Assembly (NCBI GenBank): GCA_017848155.1
Contig: JAGAKC010000127.1
Coordinates: 1 to 12,132 of the forward strand
Direction of reading: 5' to 3'
DNA length: 12,132 nt
Origin: Oscillospiraceae bacterium
Lineage (GTDB): Bacteria > Bacillota > Clostridia > Oscillospirales > Ruminococcaceae
Each line of letters starts with the position of its first letter. Position 1 is the first letter of the stretch. Below, piece by piece: positions 6,344 through 12,132 of this stretch. Below the pieces are notes generated by a model, which had not been told where the DNA came from, did not search any database, and worked only from the letters and a program-made list of their open reading frames with translations. Made by a program: the position numbers and the translations under genes.

Positions 6344-6979
6344 GTGGATATCTATGTTGTTGAAACAGGGGCGCTAAGCTTTGCGGATATCGAGGGATAT
6401 CTGTCCTGCGTTTCCCCTGCAAGGCGAAAGGCTGTCATGAAGAAAGCGTCCGACTGCGACAAGGTACAGTCGCTCATCGGAGGTCTGCTGCTGCGCTCGG
6501 AGCTGTCAAGGCTGACGGGACTGCCGATAAAAAGGATCGGCTTTGTAAGAGGCGCTCACGGAAAGCCGTATCTCTACGGCGGCGATGCGCAATTCTCGCT
6601 GTCCCACACAAAGGGCGCTGTCTGTGCGGCTGTCGCACCTGTGGATGCAGGAGAGATAGGCGTGGATATAGAGCTTCGTGACAGAAAGGCTTCGGACAGG
6701 CTGAAGGAGCGTGTGCTGAGCGACGGCGAGAGCGCTGTCGTAAAGACAGACGAGGATTTCATACGTGTCTGGGTGCGCAAGGAATCGTTCCTGAAACGCA
6801 TCGGCATAGGTGTATCCACCGACCTTAAAGGCGCAGACACGGCGTTTCTGCCCGACACAGCGGACTTTCCCTGCGGCGCTTATCGTATAGGCGCTTCGGG
6901 CAAGGGTGCGGCTGCGGCAGAGATACACATGATCTCAGCAGAGGAGCTGCTGTCACGCTTTACGCCGAAAAGCAAATAA
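6344..6979 (+). CDS. 4'-phosphopantetheinyl transferase, Sfp type
   Basis: This enzyme moves phosphopantetheine from coenzyme A to a Ser of acyl or peptidyl carrier proteins. Start GTG 6344 is set by GGAGG (6332-6336) with 7-base spacing. The 211 residues contain the Sfp-type motifs: GKPYL (73-77) and FSLSHT (84-89), Mg-binding GVDIE (106-110, D108 and E110), and the W-x-x-KE-xx-K signature as WVRKESFLK (143-151; K146, E147, K151). The length fits Sfp-type enzymes (about 200-230). No carrier protein, NRPS or PKS gene lies in the window, so the partner may be the fatty-acid ACP or a distant cluster. It ends the operon that begins with the SGNH hydrolase, 24 bases after the secreted-protein stop. 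A metabolic link to its neighbours is not obvious. Confidence 0.93.
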   Translation: MDIYVVETGALSFADIEGYLSCVSPARRKAVMKKASDCDKVQSLIGGLLLRSELSRLTGLPIKRIGFVRGAHGKPYLYGGDAQFSLSHTKGAVCAAVAPVDAGEIGVDIELRDRKASDRLKERVLSDGESAVVKTDEDFIRVWVRKESFLKRIGIGVSTDLKGADTAFLPDTADFPCGAYRIGASGKGAAAAEIHMISAEELLSRFTPKSK

Positions 6980-6987
6980 ACAAATAC

Positions 6988-7020
6988 ATGCCGCTTCCGC
7001 AGGGAGCGGCATTATTGTTT
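6988..7020 (+). terminator. Rho-independent terminator of the PPTase operon
   Basis: ATGCCGCTTCC (6988-6998) pairs with GGGAGCGGCAT (7002-7012), one T-G wobble, loop GCA, followed by TATTGTTT. It starts 8 bases after the PPTase stop and ends before the MFS promoter. Confidence 0.85.
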
Positions 7021-7039
7021 ACAAAAAACACGGAAGCTC

Positions 7040-7068
7040 TTGACAAAAAGCGAAAAGGAATATATAAT
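7040..7068 (+). promoter_or_regulatory. Consensus sigma-A promoter of the MFS gene
   Basis: TTGACA (7040-7045), 17-base spacer, TATAAT (7063-7068): a perfect match to consensus, 30 bases before ATG 7099. No clear operator palindrome is visible around it, so the gene may be expressed constitutively. Confidence 0.92.
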
Positions 7069-7098
7069 AATCAAAGCGCTTTTTTAAGGAGTTTTATC

Positions 7099-8277
7099 AT
7101 GACGGTCAACAGCAACAGCCGCCCCACGATTTATGCGTGCTACGGCGGATACATAACACAGGCGATAGTCAACAATCTTGCACCGCTGCTCTTTCTGATA
7201 TTCCGTGACAGCTTCGGTATACCGCTGGAGCAGATAACGCTGCTCGTGACGGTGAATTTCCTTGTGCAGCTGGGAGTGGACCTTGTGGCGGCAAAGGTGG
7301 CTGATAAGATAGGCTGGAGGAAGTGCCTTGTGGCGGCGCATGTGTTTGCGGCGCTGGGACTTGCGGGAATGGGGATACTTCCGATGGTGCTGCCGCCGTT
7401 TGCGGGGCTTCTCTGTGCGGTCACGCTTTATGCGGTGGGCGGAGGTCTTATCGAGGTGCTTATAAGTCCTGTGGTCGAAGCCTGCCCAACTGAAAACAAG
7501 GCAGGTATAATGAGCCTGCTGCATTCATTTTACTGCTGGGGCACGGTAGCGGTGGTGGCGCTGTCCACGCTGTTTCTAGCGGTATTCGGCAAGGACAGCT
7601 GGCAGATACTTGCGATGTGCTGGGCGGTATTTCCGCTTGCGGTGGGCGCATGCTTTACGAGGGTACCTATCTATCCGCTGACGGAGGAGGGCGAGGGTCT
7701 TTCCATCCGCAGCCTTTGCAGGATGAAGTCATTCTGGCTTTTTGTGGTGCTTATGGTAGCGGCAGGTGCGAGCGAGCAGGCTATGAGCCAATGGGCAAGC
7801 GCATTTGCGGAGAGCGGACTTGGGATATCAAAGACGATGGGCGACCTGCTTGGACCGTGCATTTTTTCGGTGCTGATGGGCAGCGCACGTGTTTTCTATG
7901 CTAAGATGAGCGAAAGGATAGGCCTTAACTCATTTCTGATATACAGCGGAATACTGTGTGTGGGAGCTTATCTGCTGGCATCGCTGTCACCTGTGCCTGC
8001 GCTGGCGCTGGTGGGATGCGGAGTATGCGGATTGTCGGTGGGGATACTGTGGCCCGGGGTGTTCAGCCTTGCGGCTGCGGAGATACCTAAGGGAAGCACG
8101 GCGATGTTTGCGCTGCTGGCACTGGCGGGAGATCTTGGTTGTTCGGGAGGGCCTACGACGGTGGGAGTGCTGTCGGGGGCATTTAACGGAGAGCTTAAGA
8201 CGGGATTACTGTTTGCGATAGTATTTCCTGTGGTGATGATAGCGGGAGCGCTGATACTTAAGAGAAACAAGACTTGA
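7099..8277 (+). CDS. MFS transporter (FucP/sugar-type, substrate unknown)
   Basis: ATG 7099 follows AAGGAG (7086-7091); the in-frame upstream ATG at 6988 lies inside the previous terminator and before the promoter, so it is rejected. The 392 residues are almost all hydrophobic helices, consistent with 12 membrane segments. An MFS motif-A-like loop, DLVAAKVADKIGWRK (61-75), follows the second helix. Charged or polar in-membrane residues appear in SEQAMSQWASAF in the second half, a pattern I associate with FucP/YbjJ-like sugar-type members. After a central loop (EEGEGLSIRSL) comes the second six-helix bundle. Export versus import and substrate cannot be told from sequence. It has its own promoter and is followed by a bidirectional terminator, so it is monocistronic. 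The last base of its TGA is also the first base of the 23-bp inverted-repeat arm at 8277-8299. Confidence 0.9.
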   Translation: MTVNSNSRPTIYACYGGYITQAIVNNLAPLLFLIFRDSFGIPLEQITLLVTVNFLVQLGVDLVAAKVADKIGWRKCLVAAHVFAALGLAGMGILPMVLPPFAGLLCAVTLYAVGGGLIEVLISPVVEACPTENKAGIMSLLHSFYCWGTVAVVALSTLFLAVFGKDSWQILAMCWAVFPLAVGACFTRVPIYPLTEEGEGLSIRSLCRMKSFWLFVVLMVAAGASEQAMSQWASAFAESGLGISKTMGDLLGPCIFSVLMGSARVFYAKMSERIGLNSFLIYSGILCVGAYLLASLSPVPALALVGCGVCGLSVGILWPGVFSLAAAEIPKGSTAMFALLALAGDLGCSGGPTTVGVLSGAFNGELKTGLLFAIVFPVVMIAGALILKRNKT

Positions 8278-8356
8278 GCGAAGCGTCATAGTCCGCACGT
8301 TTATCATTTCAGTGTGGGGCAACGTCCCACGTGCTTAGCAAAACATATGTATACAT

Positions 8357-8397
8357 CAAAAAGACCTCGGAACTTCATGTTCCGAGGTCGCTTTTTT
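8357..8397. terminator. Bidirectional terminator between convergent genes
   Basis: GACCTCGGAAC (8363-8373) and GTTCCGAGGTC (8379-8389) make a perfect 11-bp stem with a 5-base loop. It is followed on the + strand by GCTTTTTT and preceded by CAAAAA, which is TTTTTG on the minus strand. It can therefore end both the MFS transcript and the GH13 transcript. Confidence 0.9.
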
Positions 8398-8439
8398 ACG
8401 TGCTTCGCACGGTTTGAGGGGCTTCGCCCCTTGCCCCCA

Positions 8440-8463
8440 CCTGCTTTTTTGAAAAAAAGCAGG
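8440..8463. terminator. Secondary terminator-like palindrome
   Basis: CCTGCTTTTTT and AAAAAAGCAGG pair perfectly around GA. The T run lies inside the stem and not after it, so its strength as a terminator is uncertain; it may be part of the repeat block. Confidence 0.4.
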
Positions 8464-8514
8464 ACAAAAAACTTTTGCACCGCACTTCGTGCGGACTATA
8501 ACGCTTCGCTTGAG

Positions 8515-10401
8515 TTACACCTTACAATAAATTACTGCATAATCAAACGGCGACACCGTGATCGTTCCATCCTTTATACCCCTGCCATATCTGTCAAACG
8601 CAGGTACAAAATCAAAGAACATATCCGTGTGCTCATTCTTTATCGTAAACGTGTGTCCCCTTGTGCTCTTGTTCAGGTAAACTATCGCCGCATCACGTGT
8701 GATCTTGTCATATCTCGCAAATACCACCACATCGTCTGTCACCTCAATAAACTCAAAGTGACCCTGCTCAAATGCACGTGTGCCCTTCCTCACCACAGAA
8801 AGCTGACGCGTGAACTCGATAAGATCAAGATTCTCCCTGCCCCAGGGATAACAGCGGCGGTTGAACGGATCACGATATCCCTCCATTCCTGCCTCGTCGC
8901 CGTAGTATACCGACGGGATTCCCGGCAGGAAGAACTGCAGCACCATCGCACATTTCATGAGCGATATTCCGTACATGTACTGCTGTCCGTCAAGATACTT
9001 CTCGCACTGCCAGTCCTTGTCGTGCCAGCCTATCTCCTCGCCGCCAAGACGTGTCAGCGCACGCTCTGTGTCATGAGTGGAAAGGAAGTTCATCAGCATG
9101 TCGATAGCAGGCTTAGGATAATGATCCAGTATCGTCAGTATGCTGTCACGGAATGCACGTGGATCGGCATATTTACAGTAGTTCAGGATAGCTTCCTTGA
9201 ACGGATAGTTCATTACGCTGTCCAGCTGACCGCCTGTAAGATAGCGCCTGCGTACACCGTAGCTCTCCTTGTTGGAAGCGTCCTCCCATACCTCGCCGTA
9301 GATTATCTTGTCATTGCCCATAGCCTTTACAGCCTTGTTCAGGTTGTCAAGAAACTCATCGGGAAGCTCGTCCGCAACGTCCAGTCGCCAGCCACGTGCG
9401 CCAAGCTTTATCCATTTCTGGAGTATGCCGCCGTCGCCGCAGATATAGTTCGTGTACTGTTCGTTGTTCTCGTTTACGTTGGGCAGAGTCGTGATGCCCC
9501 ACCAGCTCTCATACTTGTCGGGATATCCCGTGAAGCTGTACCAGGGGAAGTACGGAGAATTTCTGTCCCTGTATGCGCCGACGTTGTCGCCGTAGCGTCC
9601 GAATTTGTTGAAGTACACGGAGTCAGCGCCTGTGTGAGAAAATACGCCGTCAAGAATGATGTCGATGCCCATTTCCTTTGCCTTTTTGCAAAGCTCCACA
9701 AAGTCCTCCTCTGTGCCGAGAAGCGGGTCGATCCTTTCGTAGCTCGCCGTGTTGTAGCGGTGATTCTCGTGAGCCTCGAAAATAGGATTCAGATATATCA
9801 CCGTCACGCCCAGCGACTTGATATACGGCAGCTTTTCAATGATTCCCTGCAGGTCGCCGCCGAAGTAGTCATTGTTGCGCACGATGCCCTTGTTATCAGG
9901 CTTGTACAGCGGTGTGCCGTACCAGTCATCACGCATTATCCTGTCAGATGGCACGCCCTCGTGCTCCTTTCCGCTCTTTGCAAAGCGGTCAGGGAATATC
10001 TGATACATGATACCGCCGCGGATAAATGAAGGTGTGTACAGATTCTCATCAAATACCGTGAGCTGGAAAAGCTCCTCGCCCTCGAAAACGCCCTCGGACG
10101 CGCCACGGCGCTTGATGTAGCGGCGTCTGCCGTCAAGCACGCAGGTGAAATAGTAATGGTGAAGTCCCGTGTTATTCGGTGTGAATACGCAGGAATAGAT
10201 GTTGTCATCGCCGCTCTCGTCCTGTAAGATAAGCTCGATAAAGCGCTCCTTGTAGCCGGGACGGTACATTACCAGTGTAAGGTCATACACGGGCATGGAC
10301 TTCGGTATGCGCACATTGAAAATGCTCGGCTGTCCCCTTCTGAGAGCACCGAAGGGATGCTTATAGCTGCTGTCAAAGCAGTCAAAAATGGGAAGGCTCA
10401 T
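8515..10401 (-). CDS. GH13_20-type neopullulanase / cyclomaltodextrinase / maltogenic amylase, cytoplasmic
   Basis: This enzyme hydrolyses alpha-1,4 (and often alpha-1,6) bonds in maltodextrins, cyclodextrins or pullulan fragments. Start ATG at 10401 sits 8 bases after GGAGG; an in-frame TTG at 10416 overlaps that site and is rejected. The 628 residues begin with a CBM34-like beta-sandwich (about 1-115), then the barrel from GIMYQIFPDRF (130-140). Catalytic regions are intact: I DGVFSH (251-256), II GWRLDVADE with nucleophile D341, III GEVWED with acid/base E370, IV FLSTHDTE with H443/D444. The domain-C sheet covers the last 90 residues or so. Ser at 255 replaces the Asn found in many GH13 region I motifs. 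No signal peptide: it acts inside the cell. It lies 123 bases downstream of glgP on the same strand, fitting joint glycogen/maltodextrin breakdown. Confidence 0.93.
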   Translation of the reverse strand: MSLPIFDCFDSSYKHPFGALRRGQPSIFNVRIPKSMPVYDLTLVMYRPGYKERFIELILQDESGDDNIYSCVFTPNNTGLHHYYFTCVLDGRRRYIKRRGASEGVFEGEELFQLTVFDENLYTPSFIRGGIMYQIFPDRFAKSGKEHEGVPSDRIMRDDWYGTPLYKPDNKGIVRNNDYFGGDLQGIIEKLPYIKSLGVTVIYLNPIFEAHENHRYNTASYERIDPLLGTEEDFVELCKKAKEMGIDIILDGVFSHTGADSVYFNKFGRYGDNVGAYRDRNSPYFPWYSFTGYPDKYESWWGITTLPNVNENNEQYTNYICGDGGILQKWIKLGARGWRLDVADELPDEFLDNLNKAVKAMGNDKIIYGEVWEDASNKESYGVRRRYLTGGQLDSVMNYPFKEAILNYCKYADPRAFRDSILTILDHYPKPAIDMLMNFLSTHDTERALTRLGGEEIGWHDKDWQCEKYLDGQQYMYGISLMKCAMVLQFFLPGIPSVYYGDEAGMEGYRDPFNRRCYPWGRENLDLIEFTRQLSVVRKGTRAFEQGHFEFIEVTDDVVVFARYDKITRDAAIVYLNKSTRGHTFTIKNEHTDMFFDFVPAFDRYGRGIKDGTITVSPFDYAVIYCKV

Positions 10402-10466
10402 TCTGGTTTCCTCCAAAGAGATTTGTCGTTTTGGGCACGTCTTTACGTGATATAGAAACGAAAAGC

Positions 10467-10486
10467 GGCGGGGGCAAGCCCCCGCC
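10467..10486. repeat. GC-rich palindrome between glgP and the GH13 gene
   Basis: GGCGGGGGC (10467-10475) and GCCCCCGCC (10478-10486) form a perfect 9-bp stem around AA. On the minus strand it follows glgP and is trailed by GCTTTTCGTTTCTAT, so it could be a weak terminator or an RNA-processing/stability element within the operon. GC-rich palindromes of this shape flanked by CCTACG recur between genes in many gut Clostridia (recollection, not checked). The rest of 10402-10524 shows only the GH13 ribosome binding site and a small CACGT-AAAG-ACGTG hairpin. Confidence 0.55.
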
Positions 10487-10524
10487 CTACGGTCTGCACC
10501 GAACTTTCCGATTTATTTTTGATA

Positions 10525-12132
10525 TTACTTAAGCTTCCAGATGTCACGTGCGTAGTCTGTAACCGCTCTGTCAGCAGAGAAGCGACCTGCGCCTGCGATG
10601 TTGAACAGGGACTTCCTGTTCCAGTCAAGCTGATCCTTGTATACCTCGCTGAGGTACTTCTGTGTGCCACGGTAGCTGTCAAAGTCAGCAAGCGCCATGT
10701 AGAAGTCCTTGAACTTGATGGAGTTTGCGACCTCCTCGAAGGTAGCGCCGTTGATGCCGTTGTACATACGCTGCATAACGTCCTTGATCTCCTGGCTGCC
10801 GTTGATGTAGTTCTCGGGGTGGTAGCCTCTCATACGGAGATCGTTCACCTCGGGAGTCCTCATACCGAATATGAAGATGTTGTCGTCGCCCACAGCCTCG
10901 TGGATCTCAACGTTAGCACCGTCGTAAGTACCGATAGTGAGCGCACCGTTCAGCATGAACTTCATGTTACCTGTACCGGAAGCCTCTGTACCTGCAAGAG
11001 AGATCTGCTCGGAGACCTCAGCAGCGGGCATAAGCATCTCGGACAGTGTTACACGGTAGTCCTCAAGGAAGATGACCTGAAGCTTCTCACGCAGTTTGGG
11101 ATCGTGCTTGATCTCCTCGCCGATGCACCAGATCATCTTGATGATCTGCTTAGCGATATAGTAGCCGGGAGCAGCCTTTGCCGCAAAGATATATGTCTTG
11201 GGCACGAAGGGAGCGTCGGGATTCTGCTTGAGGAAGTTGTAGTCAGCGATGATGTTCATAGCGTTCAGCTGCTGACGCTTGTACTCGTGCAGACGCTTTA
11301 CCTGTACGTCGAAGATGGAATCCAGGTTCAGCTTTGTGCCGGTGGTCTTTTCAACATACTGAGCAAAACGCTCCTTGTTGTTTCTCTTGATCTTGCCAAG
11401 CTTTTCGAGAACGGACTTGTCGTTTGCGAATACCTGGAACTTGATAAGCTCGGAAGCGTCCTTCTTGAAGCCCTCGCCGATGCACTCGGACAGCAGGTCC
11501 GTAAGCTCCTGGTTGGACTGGAGCAGCCATCTTCTGTATGCGATACCGTTGGTAACGTTCTTGAACTGGCTGGGCTTATCCATAGCCTGGAGATGGAATA
11601 CGTCGTCCTTGATGATCTGGCTGTGGAGCTTGGAAACGCCGTTTACGCTGTGGGAAGCGGCAACACAGAGATTTGCCATGTGGATCTTGTTGTCCTGGAT
11701 AATGGACATCTTTGTGACCTTCTCGCTGTTCTGTGTTCTTGCAAACAGCTCCTCGCAGTAGCGGCGGTTGATCTCGCAGATGATGGAGAATATTCTGGGA
11801 AGGATCTTCTCAACGAGCGGAACATCCCACTTCTCAAGAGCCTCTGCCATAACGGTGTGGTTCGTATAAGCAAACGCATTGGTAACGATGTGCCATGCCT
11901 GCTCCCAGCCGTAGCCGCAGTCGTCAAGCAGTATCCTCATAAGCTCGGGAACCGCAAGTGTGGGGTGAGTATCGTTGATGTGGATAGCGACCTTCTCGTG
12001 GAAGTTGTCAAGTGTGCCGTATACCTTCATGTGGCGCATTACGATATCGCCAACAGAAGCAGCGCACATGAAGTACTGCTGTCTTAAACGGAGAGCCTTA
12101 CCCTCCATGTGGTTGTCGTTGGGGTAGAGTAC
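10525..12132 (-). CDS. glgP: Glycogen/maltodextrin phosphorylase, C-terminal 535 residues (5' end outside window)
   Basis: This GT35 enzyme releases glucose-1-phosphate from the non-reducing ends of alpha-1,4-glucans using phosphate and pyridoxal phosphate. The frame is open to the right edge and begins VLYPNDNHMEGKALRLRQQY, an internal family segment, so about 250-300 N-terminal residues lie beyond the window. Recognisable pieces: HINDTHPTLAVPELMR, NVTNGIAYRRWL, VQVKRLHEYKRQQLN, FAAKAAPGYYIAKQIIK and the PLP site EASGTGNMKFMLNGALTIGT, whose Lys (in NMKF) forms the Schiff base. The site continues YDGANVEI, with Tyr where many members have Leu. The C-terminus is ordinary (DRAVTDYARDIWKLK). No regulatory N-terminal phosphorylation region can be judged. 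The GH13 gene follows on the same strand. Codon use is biased towards C-ending codons, as in highly expressed genes. Confidence 0.96.
   Translation of the reverse strand, partial: VLYPNDNHMEGKALRLRQQYFMCAASVGDIVMRHMKVYGTLDNFHEKVAIHINDTHPTLAVPELMRILLDDCGYGWEQAWHIVTNAFAYTNHTVMAEALEKWDVPLVEKILPRIFSIICEINRRYCEELFARTQNSEKVTKMSIIQDNKIHMANLCVAASHSVNGVSKLHSQIIKDDVFHLQAMDKPSQFKNVTNGIAYRRWLLQSNQELTDLLSECIGEGFKKDASELIKFQVFANDKSVLEKLGKIKRNNKERFAQYVEKTTGTKLNLDSIFDVQVKRLHEYKRQQLNAMNIIADYNFLKQNPDAPFVPKTYIFAAKAAPGYYIAKQIIKMIWCIGEEIKHDPKLREKLQVIFLEDYRVTLSEMLMPAAEVSEQISLAGTEASGTGNMKFMLNGALTIGTYDGANVEIHEAVGDDNIFIFGMRTPEVNDLRMRGYHPENYINGSQEIKDVMQRMYNGINGATFEEVANSIKFKDFYMALADFDSYRGTQKYLSEVYKDQLDWNRKSLFNIAGAGRFSADRAVTDYARDIWKLK

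Larger units (their letters stand above)
8277..8510. repeat. Inverted-repeat-bounded intergenic block with nested TTC/UUCG-type hairpins
   Basis: The left arm 8277-8299 (AGCGAAGCGTCATAGTCCGC then ACG) is the reverse complement of the right arm 8488-8510 with a single mismatch over 23 bases. Inside lie further hairpins: GTGGGG/TCCCAC (8314-8330), the terminator at 8363-8389, CGTGC-TTC-GCACG (8399-8411), AGGGGC-TTC-GCCCCT (8417-8431), CCTGCTTTTTT/AAAAAAGCAGG (8440-8463) and CCGCAC-TTC-GTGCGG (8480-8494). The block fills nearly all the space between two convergent genes. It has no believable coding frame. It resembles a MITE-like or dispersed palindromic repeat, but only one copy is in view. Confidence 0.6.

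Noticed and set aside
8277..8514. CRISPR-like repeat array in the hairpin cluster
   Set aside because: The hairpins differ in sequence and spacing and there are no regular direct repeats with spacers.
8314..10029. 571-codon + strand open frame across the intergenic block and antisense to the GH13 gene
   Set aside because: It begins in a hairpin cluster, has no ribosome binding site, and its product is low-complexity and matches nothing, while the opposite strand has a full GH13 enzyme. It results from the codon bias of that gene.
10519..12087. 522-codon + strand open frame antisense to glgP
   Set aside because: The product is a Leu/Val/Asp-rich mirror of the biased glgP codons, with no start context or domain. 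The minus strand encodes an unmistakable phosphorylase.

Overview
The window looks like a piece of a gut-type Clostridia chromosome, most likely a Ruminococcus-like member of the Oscillospiraceae. This is inferred from gene content and style: strong AGGAGG ribosome binding sites, Clostridia-like glycogen phosphorylase and GH13_20 proteins, an Rsm22-family protein, and UUCG-type hairpin repeats. No marker gene fixes the species. Base composition splits in two: about 1-2506 is plainly AT-rich, and the rest is GC-richer with a different codon style.

Region 1 (1-2506) is the right end of a probable integrated element. It holds a compact three-gene + strand operon: the C-terminal ATPase domain of a histidine kinase (cut by the window edge), a receiver-domain protein with a large unrecognised C-terminal domain, and a complete C5-cytosine DNA methyltransferase whose start overlaps the previous stop (TGATG). 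A phosphorelay joined translationally to a DNA methyltransferase is the most promising candidate here for a little-described system, plausibly a conflict/defence module. The element ends at 2507-2556, which is the 3' part of a tRNA-Leu(UAG), from the anticodon loop to CCA, without a 5' half. This is the scar expected when a tyrosine-recombinase element inserts at a tRNA anticodon loop. The tRNA's own terminator follows.

Region 2 (2607-3451) is a GNAT acetyltransferase gene behind a structured leader and ended by a strong terminator. Region 3 (3532-7020) is a probable operon from a good promoter: cytoplasmic SGNH hydrolase, Rsm22-family ribosome-assembly protein with iron-sulfur ligand cysteines, secreted strand-repeat protein, and Sfp-type phosphopantetheinyl transferase, followed by a terminator. 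Region 4 (7040-8277) is an MFS transporter with its own consensus promoter.

Region 5 (8277-8510) is a convergent intergenic block of nested hairpins bounded by a 23-bp inverted repeat. Region 6 (8515-12132, minus strand) encodes glycogen phosphorylase (5' end beyond the window) followed by a cytoplasmic GH13_20-type neopullulanase/cyclomaltodextrinase. Together these two would break down glycogen or imported maltodextrins: phosphorolysis of alpha-1,4 chains plus hydrolysis of the oligosaccharides left over.
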